From Lagopus muta (taxonomy: Eukaryota > Chordata > Aves > Galliformes > Phasianidae): a stretch of 64,000 bases of DNA. Shown here one piece after another: positions 12,361 through 25,700 of the stretch (positions are counted from its first letter, which is position 1; every line of letters begins with the position of its first letter). The stretch is from the NCBI RefSeq assembly GCF_023343835.1, contig NC_064437.1:46096967-46160966 (forward strand). The letters are read 5' to 3'. The position numbers and the translations under genes were made by a program. The notes beneath the pieces are model-generated. The model was given only the letters and a program-made list of their open reading frames with translations. It did not search any database and was not told where the DNA came from.

Positions 12361-13470
12361 CACATCCAACAGGCGACACGGGGAAAAAAGAAGAAAGAAG
12401 GAAGCACAACTGCTCGCTTTAACAGGTGGATGGACCGGAGGGTTCCTGGAGTACTTAAAATGTCAGTTCCGTTCAGGTCCCCGTGTTACGGTACCAGGAA
12501 GAACAGAGCAAACGCTACCTTGAAGCGGGAGAAGCAGGAAACCAACGCAAACTACAGGGTGGCTTATAAAAATCCCAGAAAACGAGTTCTTAAAAAAAGT
12601 TTAAAAAATGTTTATGTCCACAAAGTGTGTCCGACCCCGAGGGGCGGCCGCTACGCGGACAGGCGCTTCCAGTCCGGGCAGGTGCGCGTCTGTCACAGCC
12701 CGGCGCTCCCGACGCCAGCAGCCCCACGTTCGGACCCGCAGCGGCCGCGCACCGGCCGGGTCTCCCTGCGCTGGTGCTTGTCTCACTCTCAGGGAAAAGC
12801 CCCGCCGGGACCGGGCCTCCCCCCGCCCGCGGCACCACAGGAACGCCCCCGGGGGGCGGTGAGCCCGAGCGCCGACGGAAGGAGGGGGCTCGGCGGAGCC
12901 GGGGCGTCCGCGGCGGGGGCAGCGCGACCTCCCGGCGGCTCGTCACCGGCGCGGGCGAGCGGCGGGCGGCGGCTCCGGCCTCATGGGGGCGCGGGCGGGG
13001 AGAGCCCGGCGCCGGGGGCCGGCGGCGAGCGGACGGACGGGCTGGCAGGCAGGGGCGGCGCGGCGCCGCGGCGCCGCTCCCGTCACGGCCAGAGCCCGCG
13101 GCTCTCGGGGCCCGCGGCCGGCAGCGCCCCGCGCGCGGACGCCCCCCCGTGCCCGGCCCGGCGGCGGTTCGCTGTCCTGGCGCGGCGACGGCGGCGAGTC
13201 CCTGCCCGGCGCGGGCACCAAGATGGCTCCGCGCTTCCCAGCTTCACCTGCGACACCCCCCCGCCAGCTGAGCCCCGCTTCCGCCACCGCGCTTCCGGCT
13301 TCCGCCGCCGGGTGGGCGCGTGGGGCATGCCGGGCCGGAGCGGCGGGGAGCGGTGCCGGGGGCGATTCGCGTCCCGTCACCGATCACCGTGGCCGTGCGG
13401 GCAGTCTGGACCGGAATGGGGGAAAGCCGTGCGGCGCCTGAACTGGGCGGCGGTAGCACGCAGCAGCCGT
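12361..13470. promoter_or_regulatory. ZSWIM8: CpG island and ZSWIM8 promoter region
   Basis: From about 12630 to 13460 the sequence is extremely GC- and CpG-rich, in contrast to the AT-rich surroundings, and it lies just upstream of the ZSWIM8 start codon on the minus strand. It should contain the 5' untranslated region and transcription start. Several ETS-like TTCCGG elements sit near 13285-13305. Long open frames run through it on both strands, as expected from base composition, and none resembles a known protein. An island this large could also drive a transcript to the right, but no gene on that side is visible. Confidence 0.85.
13220..13227 (+). promoter_or_regulatory. YY1-type AAGATGGC element
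   Basis: The octamer AAGATGGC on the plus strand matches the extended YY1 motif often found just downstream of CpG-island transcription starts, in the direction of transcription. Its plus orientation is opposite to ZSWIM8 and hints at divergent initiation. The ATG inside it opens a 72-codon frame with no recognisable product. Confidence 0.45.
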
Positions 13471-13749
13471 GCCTCTGTGAAAGCGGAGCGCTTCAGTCTT
13501 TCTTATTTTCTTTCAGAATACTCTCGCGGAGCGGACGGGGTCACGAGGAAACGGCGCGGGGCCTCGGCCGTCCCTGCACGGCGGCTCTGGGGAAGCGCGG
13601 CTCGTGCTGAAGTGCGGCGCTGGGCCCTGGAACGGACAGCACGCAGATTGTGCGAGGAGGAAATATCGGCTGCGCGCATCTGGCGTAGATCAGAGAGCAG
13701 GAAGTTGCTCGGTGCCCTTTCTGATTATTATTTTTGTAAGATGTTTTAG

Positions 13750-16700
13750 GAAAGGAGACAGAGTAGAGAGAAAGCGCCGTTCTCCACCTGTTTTATTTCC
13801 TCATACAACAATAAATTGGAGGAGCAGCTTTCAGAAATAGCACCCGCAGTGTGCTGCCCTCGGGGGTCAGGCCAAAAAGCCCCTTTTCTTCATGCCAGAG
13901 CCGGGAGGAAACAAGGCAGGTGTTGGGAGCCAGGGGAGCATGAGCAACTCTGAAGTTAATAATGAGAAAGTACTCCACATCCTGTTACATAAGGAGTTAC
14001 ATAAGGTTTTCCCATGCCTAGGTTGAAAGCTTCTGTTTCAGCTTCTTCTAAAATTCTGTTTTATTTTAGAGATCTGTTCAGCTCTGAGAGTAGAGTAAAA
14101 AAAATGAAGGCTGAGTTCTCTCTGTAAAGTGATGCTGAGAAAGCATCAGCTGAGCAACCATAGGCTGCACCTGTGTCTTCCTGTTTGTGCAGAGGGAAAC
14201 ATGTGAATGATAGGGAAAACAGAATGAAGTGCTGAGAAACAGGCATCCGAGAGCTGAGAGAAACTGAAGTGTCTCAGATCAATCAGCTCGTCCCTCAGTG
14301 TAATTCACCTCAAACAGAGGAACAAAAAGCCCCCGTGTTTAGTGATGGATCCTCATAGTGAGCTTTAGAAGATAACCTTGTCGTAAGGGAAACTTTTACA
14401 TGGTGTGTTCCTACATAAGTAATGCTTGCCAGTTTAGTATTTAAGATCTCAAACACAAATACATTTCACTAAAATGTGCATCAGTTGTATTTTTTTACCT
14501 GTATGAATGTGGGATCCCTCTGTTCTTCCTACCAGTAGGACAAATGGAGCAGTCCACAGTTTGTTAATTCTCAGATCTTCCTCTAAGACTTCATCTAATT
14601 TAGTGTGCTGTTGTCTAAAGCTGCTGGACTTAAAATACTTGCACAATTCCTTTAAGGGATGTTCCCGAGGAGATATCTGAGGTAATAGATGGATGAGAAA
14701 TGCGTTCACTGTATTCCTATTTATAGAAATCATTATTAGCTAAATAAACTCTCACATTAGTAGCTTTCTGTGCTTTTTTTTTTTTCTCAGATTTTTTTTT
14801 TTTTTTGCCAGCAGGTTGTCTGTATACATTTTCACTTCATAGGAAGAGCTAATTTACGCTCATGCATACGTACCTATGGCATCTGAAGGGTTATATAGTC
14901 AGTTGCACAAGAATATATGTATTAAAACCTATGAAATCAATTCAGGAGCACTGAAATCTAAACTTTTTTTGGGGGGGGGAGTTGGGAGGGGGAAGCGCAC
15001 AAACTTACACAACCTGTTTTTCAGCTAGTGAAAATAGTATTAATTAACAATAGGTGTTGTAACTACCCTGTTAGCTAATGACACACGAAGTCAGGCAATT
15101 AGGCAATTAACATGCTCAGTCCCTTTTATAGTGTGCAGGGGCAGGCAGAAAGCAATACTAGGTATAACATGGAGATTTAGAGCTTCAAACAGACTGCTTT
15201 GCCCCTAGTTCTGTGAAATCAAAACGTCTAGACCTTGGTTCCACCAGGATGGAAATGGTTGGATAGTTAACATCCTCAAAAACATCACAGCAGGGCATCA
15301 AATGCTGACCTTACTGATAAAAAGTTCCCCAGAGGTGTCAGCAGTAGTGCCTTTATCACTGTGACCCCAGCTGGTACCCCAACATTCTCCACACTTGGTA
15401 TTTCAGTCTCATCCCACAGTTTATTGTCTTTTTCCCCTCATCAGTAAGCTGTGGCTCAGGAACCTGAATATCACTTCTCTTTTTTTTTTAAGGAGATTTG
15501 GAGCTGGTACCTTCTCAATTAAGAATTTACCAGACTTGGGGTTTTGTTAACTTCCTACCAAATGACTTCAATTGAAACTACCTCAAAATGCAATGTGACA
15601 GCCACCATTACAAACAAAAGCCCTGACCTGCTGATCAGCTCAAATCTGACCCAAAGCTATAGCTGGGGTTGATACAGCAGTAGATCATGGTGAAGAATGC
15701 AAATCTGATGATTTTCTTCATCCTTCTGATAAAAGATAATTTTCCTCAGACACAGTCCACCACCATCTTATGAGACAGAGGTACGAGAGCTGTTTGATTT
15801 TGGGAGGAGGGAATTCCCGTGCTTGGGACAGTAAGGAAATTGGAGGAAAGATGCAGTTTGCCACAAATCTTGACAGAGACCTTAGGGACTTAAACCAACA
15901 CAGTGCACAGGTTCTAAGCTAGGCTCACAGGAGGACTGTCAATAATGGATTATTCTGTTTCATGCCATGAGGAAGGTTAGCACTTCTTAAAATAAGATGC
16001 ATAAATAATTCTTAAATTCAGGAAGCAGGGATCCTCCAGGGCAGCATTTGGAACTCCAAAGTTGAAGGACGATCTGAATCTTCCTGTGGAAAGAAAGAAG
16101 ACGAATACCATGACAGAAGTGACTGTGAGAAGGCAGGATGATGCTCCCCATACTTCTCGACTATCCAAGTCAGTAGCCACAAGAAGATGCCCCTATAAAG
16201 TATGCATGCCACTACTCCAGGTATAAAAGCTTTGCTCAGTGGTCCTTCATTGATTTGGGGATTTGGAATGGTTCTATTTTGTCTTGGATTGTTTCTGGGT
16301 GTTCTGCCAAGTGCCAGGTGCTGTGCCAAGCAGAGTCTCTCAGGCTCTCCACTCCCATCACTTCTGTCCTTGTACTTCTGTTCCCAGACTGCCACAGCCA
16401 CAGCTCCCCTGCTTGGCCACCTTGGCAAGGAGTGCTCACCATGCTCACTCCCCAGCCTTAGTGTGCCAGAGAGCACTGTCCTGCCCCAGGTACTTCATAC
16501 ACCTTCCGCTGGACTTCCTCTGGCTGATGCAGCTGGAACAAGCCTGAAACAGATTAGCAGATACATGCACAGAAAGGACAAGCTGAATTTCTGCAGTGGG
16601 AACAAAATTTCATGTAACAAAGTGAAGCCCTTTTACCACTGGTTGCTGCTTGTTCCTCCAGGCTGATCACAGGCAGAAAACAAGGAGATAAAAATGGTTT

Positions 16701-19700
16701 TTCCTGTTTTTTGCCATTTTAGTGGCTGGTCAGTAGGAGTATGTAAATGGCATACTGACACTGGGTTTGATGCTTCTCCCAAGTTTCCCAGGTAGTGGCT
16801 AAAACTTCCTTCCAAGCGATCTACCACACACATTCTTGCAATGCTACAAAGCCGACATTGTGTAAAGCACTCAGCTAATGGGTGGGTGCATGATACCAAA
16901 CAAGCCAGGTACCAGGCAATATGATGTAGCCCAATGTGCTAAATTCTGTCTCATATACTTTGGCTAATATGGCAGAAAATTTGTCCTGCACTGCTGTCCA
17001 ATTGGATTCCTTCCAAGGGATTTACTGCACACAAACACATTTGTACTGCCAGATGACCTGTTAGTGTACAGCACCAGCAATGGAGAGAGAGGCACACATC
17101 TTACAGATTATGGGAGTTCTGACAGTTTACATCAACAGGACTCTAGGTCACGAGCTATAAGAAAGCTGGAACACCTGAAGATTTCACAATGCCTAATGGA
17201 ATGCTGCATGAAAGAAGGCTTTCACCTGCAGGAACAGTGCTCTCCTGGTGAGGAAAAATGGTTTACAAGACTGTGGGGGTCCAAAAAGAATCTAAAAATA
17301 CAACTGGAGTTTTGAAGTGTGTTTTGATAGGAAAAATGAGATGAAAGAAGTGCACGCTAAGAAACTAAACAGATTTTGTCAAGGGATGAAGAAATAACTA
17401 TGGGTAAGATTCTTCATCTTGACATGACCTGTTGTAGGACTGGAATGGTGTAAATAGGCAGGTAGATGCGGTGCCTGGTACTGCTCACTGATATCTTTTG
17501 TCAACATCACATGCAACACAGCAGTTAGCTTTTACAAGAAACAGTAGAAAATACAAGTTGCTTCAGGAAAAGACAGAGGACAGAAGGAAAGCTTTGCTAA
17601 TATGGCATTTTTCAAATTACAAATGGGCTCATTATGTTTATGCTATTCAACTGGAACAGTCCTCGCTCATGTTCCTTCCCCTTCCAGCTCTGGGAAAACA
17701 CACGTTGAAGAAATTTCCAAAGAAATCTTGCTTTCACTTTTTAAAACATCACAGGCTGAAAGCATGGAAGAGGTGAGGAAAGTAGTGAGGCAAACAAAGC
17801 AGGGTGAAAATTTGCACTTCTGTCTTAAAATGCATTTCAGAAGACTGAAAAAATGTGCCTTCTGGCTCATGCAGACCAGACCTGGGTGTGTTCTTTCTCT
17901 GGCAGACATGAGGGAGTGCAGGTGTGATTGTAAGTTTCTCTTTGTCCTTGGGGCCATGGCTTGGAAAGGCACAGCCCATAAACACCCATCCATCTTTTTC
18001 CAGCCAACTTACTGCATGATTCAGGCATGTATGTTCCCTTGTGGATCTCCCAACAGACAGAAACTATAGGCACTGACGAAGAGGCCATGAAAAATAGTAT
18101 CTGACAATCTCAACAGTGCTCTGCTGGGAAGAAAGAAGTCCAGTAAGGAATCCTGCAGAGATGACAAGGCTGCCAGTAGGATGGTTTCTCCCATACAGCG
18201 ATATATTTTTTTCATTCATTCTTCTTTTAGAAGAGTGAAATTATTGTTCAGAATTCCTTTGCCTGCATTACACACAATTTTCAGAAAGCAGCACTTCTCA
18301 TATTAGAGAGACAAGCACGCACAAACACCCTGAAGCAGAATTGCAACATTTACATTTGTTTCCAGTTTTAAGCTCTCACTGGGGACTAGAAATGAAAGAG
18401 TCTGTGCTGCACCCCAGAAGTGTCTGCTTTTCACTGGTGAGTCATGTGGTACTGTACAAGTCAGATCCAGTGTGTTTTTATTTCTAATCGCATGGAAAGT
18501 AAAACACATCCTTGCTATGGCTGGAATCTAACACAGACTCAATAACAACATAAAGCACTCTTGAGATTTTATCACTGCTAATGCAATGGGGCCCAGCTGT
18601 TCAGCAACATTCTGACTCTGCAAGATTTCATTGCCTTTTTGCATGTAGTAATGCAGTCAGAAATAACAAGCAAATGCACATTTTAAAAGCACATGTATGG
18701 CTTTGTTTCTAAGTAAAATACAGAATGTGCAGAAGAGTAGCTTCTTGTGCTCAGGCACTATGACGCTATGGAAAACGGCAGATACATTTTTGTATCTTAA
18801 ATTCTTGTTCCTTGGAAAGTGATGGTCTGCGTTGCAAAATCACTTCTAGAAAATTACTGTTTCATGATAAAGCAATGCTATTGAGAATAAATATCTCCAG
18901 ATGAATCACAACCAGCTACCATTGATATTTATTTCACAGCACTGGAATTGGAGACGAGATGGAGCAAATAGTGTTTTAGCACATTAGAAGGGAGAGCATG
19001 CAGCTTGTTTCCATTGCCATTGCTCTGCATCTAATGCACAAGTGCCTGTGCAAAATGTACATAGCTTCCCCAGACACAGAATACCATGAAGCTGAAACAA
19101 AGCTACCCTGAGGAACCAGAAGCTCTGGGAAAAAAAGCTTTGTCTATTTGGATTGAGCAGTTTCCAGTTTTGGGCTAATGCTCATCACAGGAGAATTTGA
19201 ACTGATAGCATCACTGGTTCTCTCTTTGGAATTTTATATAACTAGAACATATGTCTGATATTAAAGCTTTCTTAAATAATGAATTTACTATTTGTGAGAT
19301 GAGTCACTGGTCCATACATGGAAAATGGGGTCATTAAAGGCACTTTGGAACAGCTGTTAAAATTACTGTTATAATGCAAGAGACTGGAATTACAGCTAAG
19401 ACCTCATGTACGAATATAACAATTATGCCTCAGAAAGCATAAGATGCAGCTTACAGATAACAATGCCTGTAAGGATTACTGAGCATATTTAGTCTGCCCT
19501 CCTGCACTTTGCAGATTGCAATTATAGATTTTTCTTCCCTATGCAGTAATCTACAGGAGCATAAGTTTTCTTTCTCACACTTTGCTCATTCTGCCATTAC
19601 CAAGCTGTCTAGTGATATCTTGTATGCAATATAAATTCACAGATAAATGAAAGGAGAAGAATCAACTCGAAAGGAACTGAAAAGGGATGTTCTTCATTTC

Positions 19701-22700
19701 TCAGAGAAAGCAACTGTTACACTGCTGGCTCTTTTTTTGAAGTTGAGACCACATTTGGACATCACCACAGTTACAGTGGAAAAAAAAATGAAAGCAATAG
19801 TCTGTCTTTTGTGGGTACTTTGTTTGATTCAGCATTTACAAAAACTTAGCAATTGTTATGTCAGTTTGTTTAGAGAGAGTATTACCCTAACTAGCAATGT
19901 TACAGACTTGAAAGCTTCCTAAAAATTCTGAAAAGGAGAGATTAATTCCCTAGCTTTTGTTTCAGTCTGCCAAGAAATACATAAGCAAAGTTTTAAATAT
20001 AGTATTCCTCCTCTATCAATCTGCAGTTTTAGCAATCAAAAATGGTAATCAAAGGAAAAAGAAAAAAAAAAGAGGTGCTACTGTAGCTGACTCTCAGCAT
20101 GCCTTTGCTGTAGAAGCCAGTTTCTGTATGTGTTGTTGAGAGTGCAATCAGCTGACTGGTATGTAGAAGATCATCACTGTTGGGGAAAAAAAGGATGTGT
20201 ACTTTTTCACATAAAGACCAATAGATGCTATTTTGCAAAGCATGTAAGCAGATCTTGGCTAGCTGAAATAATCCAGTCACTTTCAGTAACCTTGCTGCGT
20301 AGTGTTTACAAGGTTTGTGCATCTTCACATCTTTGTGCAACTTTCTACATGCCATGAAACCCACTACTTCAGATATAACTGGCCATAGCAACATTTGCAC
20401 TGTAGGTGTCTCTCAGCACTACAGTCTTTCAAAATATAAAGATGAGGTACTTCAACACTTAAATATAGGAATAACAGATGAATCTGAGGTGCAATTACTA
20501 CACTATACAACATTTAATAGACAATTAAATAGTCTGCCCATTTCTGCACAGATATTCCTCAGAAAAATAATCCAACCTCAGTGATAGAGACGTGAGAATT
20601 TTTATTTAGAAATGTAATTAATGTTGGGTCCCATCAGAAGTTTAAGAAGCCAATACGAAGTCTGTACGATGCATGATTTTCTCTTAAAAAGCGTTGTCAC
20701 CATGCCCACACACCAGCACTCCATTTAAGAAAAAATACTTTGAGTTTTGTACTCAAAAGTGCAGGTGAGGGTCAGTACATTTTACACTATGTAAAGTTTA
20801 ACTAGGCTCTTTTGTGCATTTGGAGGAGACACTAAAATACCACGCAAGATGCAATGACTGAAAATTACCTGGGCTGCTGTACCTGACTCTCCCTTTTTTG
20901 TTTCAGTAGGAAGTAATGGAGAAAGTATTTTGTCTTAGACCTAACTGACAAAGTAAGATCTACTGCAGAGTGCTCTGTAAAGCAAACCAGTTGACTGTTA
21001 ACGTGGACCCTCATAGAGTGCTTTTCTTATCCTTTTTTTTTTTAACCTGCAGATGTCCTAGACCATAGCCATCCAGGAAGCAAGCTCTCTGAATTGGATT
21101 CCTCCTCCCTTAGGAGATTTAGGGATCCTAAACTACATCAGCTGCTCCTATCTTCAGATTTCTTCTCTAGATATAGAGAACTGTGACAGGTACTGGCAGT
21201 TGTTTGTTCTATGATCTGACTCAGAGGCTACTATCTTTTTTAGGCAGGTATCCATTTTCAGCCATGTACTTGCAAAATGCTGTGACAAATTCCTATAAAT
21301 TTGCTGTTTAAAGCTTTAATGCAATTCCCTAAGTAACCTCACATCTTCTCTGGGTAAGAAAAATAGATTTGTGTCGTTCTATCACCATCATTGTTCTCAC
21401 AATTGATGTTGAATCTAGCAACTTATATTTATCGAGAATAAATAGCATGAATTTAATGAATAAAAGCATGCACTGCATTTCATCAGGCATCTTGTACACA
21501 AGGACTCTCCTGCTTCAACTGAGCAGACCCACGCAATGCAAACAGTGCATCCCCTCTGCCTACCTACACCACACTGAAAAAAAGCTTCATCAGCCCAAAT
21601 AGATGTGCTAAGCCCCTGTAATTGCAAAGACAAGGCATGTTATGACAATAAAGATTTCTCAAGTCTTTATCAACCTAGCGTTGGTTTAAATATTTGGAGA
21701 GTTTAAAGGGTTTCTGTTGAGATCTCAAAAGTTGTGCTGAATCACAAAAGCTCCCTATCTTTAGTCTTACTAGAGATAGTGAAATAATCAACCTAAAGTA
21801 AAAGCTTTTCTCTGGTGTGCTTGGTTCCACAAACACAAAGCGTGCAGTCATCTGAATAGTTCACTTGTCCTTTCTTAAACAGGTCTCCATCCCACAGTCA
21901 GTGGTTATAATCCTTTCTTTCTAGCAAGCCTGTACATGCAGAAGGGGAGTGGGAAAAGAGTGAAAAAATAGCCAGTAGAAGCACATTTACTTCTTTGCAT
22001 ACAGCTCAGTTTTAAACAAAGCGGATTAATTAAACTGCAAAGAAGCAGCTTGGTGCTTTGGGTTTTTTTTGTTGTTCGATTTTTCTAGTTTGTTTTTTGT
22101 TGTTCCAAAGGGATTTTGTTCTACTTTTGAGAAGGAAATAAAGAAATGTAAACTTTTTAATGGGTTTCAGCCAAGTTCTCCAGCTACATTTCCACCACCA
22201 ATCTCTCCCACAGTCTTTACCTTCACAGTGAGGAGGGTCCACTGCCCAGGCTAGCATGTCACACAAGTGGCACAGCAACTCTCTGCATGATCTCTTCTAA
22301 TGGAAATATCTGACAGCTACCTGCTGCTGGATCCTGAGCCATGAGCTGATGTGGCCATGGGATGTTGGCGTGTTAACAAACACCTCACAGCAGGATTCAC
22401 TGAATGCATATTGAATTCCTGCTGGTTTGTCTCTCCTGTTGGTCAACAAGTCAACATGAACACAGCACTGAGTTACAGCTCTTTCCCGCTTGGCCCTTTG
22501 TGCTAAAGCTGGCCTGACATCCATGTGAAGGCCTGCAAAGATACAAAAGGGAGAAACAAGGCCATTTGTTTGGCTGATGTCAGAGTAGCACAGCATTTCT
22601 TTTGGTAAGGCTGATCCAACGCAGCTCCCTCTCCTCATTTTGAAAATCTGTGAGGAGAAAGGTGCCATTCATTTCTGGGAGAAGTTGAGGGATTTGAAAA

Positions 22701-25700
22701 GCAGGGAGGGGAAGATCAGGTGGTGCAATGGGGTTTCACTCATTTCTTGGAATTGGTCAGTTCTACTCTTGTCCCATTCACATCTGTTAAATCCATATTT
22801 TTTTCTAAATATAAACGGCTGTAGATGGATCATCCACTTACTCAGGGATCTATTTTGCTAGCTCTGCATTTTCCTCTTCACTTTCACACATAAACACAAT
22901 CCTACAGCAAATCTTTAACCAACCCTTGGTATCTCCTCTGTGGACAAGCCAATTTTGTTAAGAGTGGCACAGCATCCAGCCCAGCAATCCAAGACTGCCT
23001 ATGTAGCATACTGTCTTCCCTCTAGTAGAAAGAGGAACTTGAACCCAAGTAAGATACTTTTTTTTTTTAATGTCAGTGACACCTGAATGTTTCTCTTCCT
23101 CTCTTAAGGAGTATGGTAGCTATCCTAGTTAGAATATTGCATGGAATAAAAACCTATTTCCTTCTGATTTCCTTCTTCAGTTTCAAAATCCAAAGCCAAC
23201 TATCCTACAGCTGTCAGTCTACTGTGAGTAAGCTGTGTACTCTGCTTGAGGTCTGTTCACAATATGAAAGCAGCAGTCAAGTACTTCAGTACAAAATAAG
23301 AGACCTGACAGATTTGTAATCTTAACTCCAGTTTCAACTTTGTTTCTTTCCCAAGCATTACCTGCTTTGGAGCTTACTTGGTGAAACAGGGCCTAAGACC
23401 ACTAAAACGCCCTTAACTCAGCTTTGCCCACTGATATGTTCACGCCAGACACTCTTGCAAAACCTCAGCCATGAGCTCTCAGCTTCACACAAGCAGAAGC
23501 AGAAACATGTAGGTGTAGAAACCTCAAAGTCAAACATGAAGCAAGGGAGGTGTTAACCACAAGCTGCGCTCTCTTTAGCAAGAGCACGTACGTTCCCAAC
23601 AGGAGACTGGAGACAGCATGCACAAGAAATTATATGCTATAATATTTTGTACCTGCAGCCATCACCACATCAAACCCCAGGCTAACCCTAACAACTTGAG
23701 AAAGTCACTGGAGCAGTCAGTGGGTTGCTTTTCTAAACAGACCTTTTATACAGTAATGCAATTTCAGCTTTGGAGGGGAGGAAGAAAACAGTGTTCTCAC
23801 ATCAGTGTCTCAGTCAGATTATGTTTCATTCCTCCTGGTTCTTATCCAAAATTTGGCTTTGGTCCTTCACTCGGTGACACATGAATCCTAGCATCAAATG
23901 AGACAAAATCATGCTGAACAAGTTCATTCAAAAGTAGTGTGCAAAGATCAACAACAACAATGAACTAGGAAACTGATATATCAAATCCTGCTTGTTTTGA
24001 GCATGAGTTCATCTGTAGGTGCCCTCTGCCTGTTCCAAATGGCCACAAATGTGGCATTTGAAGAGCTGTTGTGTTGCATTTTAATGGTAGCTGATAGGAT
24101 AACTGACTCTGTAACATTCTTTCACACATTAAAGCTCCTCTAGAAATACCATTAATACAAAAATTTAATTAGCATAATTCATTGCTGAAAAAAAATCCTA
24201 AAACCTGCCCTTGGAACAGGTTCCTATACTAAAAATAAGACAGAACCCCACACAGTCACGGCACAATTAATTTATTAGCGTATCTTGTGAGTCACTGGTT
24301 TTGATCCAGGGGACATGACAGTTTTGGCACTAGACCGATTTCAGAGCTACTCAGGCCCCTGTTAGTAGAAAGGGTTTTTAATAGGACTGAGTGGGCTGAA
24401 CAAATGTTCCTTCTTGACGTGGGGAATTAAATATTTTCTTGAATAAGTAAAAACACAGCCCAAGCCCTTGCTCCAGGTCACAGTGCCTCATCCCACCGGG
24501 AGCAGTTCCAGGCTGGTTACCATCAGTGACCATTCTATTCCCATGCCCACATTTTCTAGCTGCAAGGAACTCCCAGAAAAGCAAGAAGATGTTACATATT
24601 GCACTGCAGTTCAGCTACTAATAACCTTCCTCTTATATACATAAATATGTGTCTTTAAGTGGTTGATGGATCACAACAGTTACTTCGGGGATGAAGAGTC
24701 TTCAGGATATTGGCTTCAGAAAATAAGGCAGACAGACATAAAGCAAACCCTGTTTTCCTATCCCTGAGACAGTAAATTCTCATGTTCCTAGTTCCTAACC
24801 AATCCCTCCACTAATACCTTTGAGGAACTGATTTGTTATTCTCTGCTACAGAGGTACAAGGATTACAGGAGTAACTGAAATCCTGTTCAGGTTCATAAAT
24901 AGCTGCCCAATTAATTACAGCATGGAAACATAATTCTTATAAATCATCTGAAAAGCATTCAGCTACAGGAAATGGATAAATCTTTAATCCAGCTTCAACT
25001 GGCCAAAGCCTGGACTGGTGTCAAGACAGGGCTGATGAGAGTACCCATGTAGCCCCTAGAGGGCAGGAAGGCACTAGCACTGGGTCTGCCTTTGTAGAGC
25101 ACCGGGGTATTCTTGTAGGAAGAGGGCTAACAGGAGCCATGTTAGGTGCTCCTTAGACACTCTATCTAACAAATGCTCCCCAGTCACAGAGGCACTGTTT
25201 TTCATTCAACCAACATGCACCACACTACTGCAGGAACTTGTCTTACAAAGCATCCCCATAGCGCATCGCAGATGCCAGTAACTGAACTATCAGTTCCTGG
25301 AAGGGAGGAATGGGCATTACCCTCAACCAGACAACGAATGCTGCTAAGGACTCATCAGGTACCCCCTGCCCAGAGCCACGTTCTGTTCCACAGATATACC
25401 TACAGCAGCTGGCTGTGCTTGAAGGGGCTGCTGCAGCTACCAGACACTGGGTGAATCAACCTTGGTTGGTTTTTACCTTGCTGTAGGAGGGTTGCCACTA
25501 AAACCACATCAGCAAGTTTAAAGCTAGCATACATACATAATACACACACAGCACTGAACAAACTTACAGCATTGCCTACTATTGAAAATACTGAAAGTAA
25601 TCAGCAGATGGCACATCTTCCCCTCACAAATTGTTTTCAGTTCTGGTTACCAAAGCTTAAAGACCCAGCAGAAAGAGAAGGCGTGGAGAGACAGCTCGTA

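Noticed and set aside
12298-13749. 483-codon plus-strand open frame across the CpG island
   Set aside because: It overlaps ZSWIM8 exon 1 in antisense, has the Arg/Ala/Gly/Pro bias of any frame in CpG-rich DNA, and resembles no protein; other frames in the island are similarly open.
17602-18069. 155-codon plus-strand frame in the gene-poor interval
   Set aside because: No domain, no splice flanks, ordinary composition; likely chance.
22297-22668. 123-codon minus-strand frame
   Set aside because: No recognisable product and no convincing exon borders.
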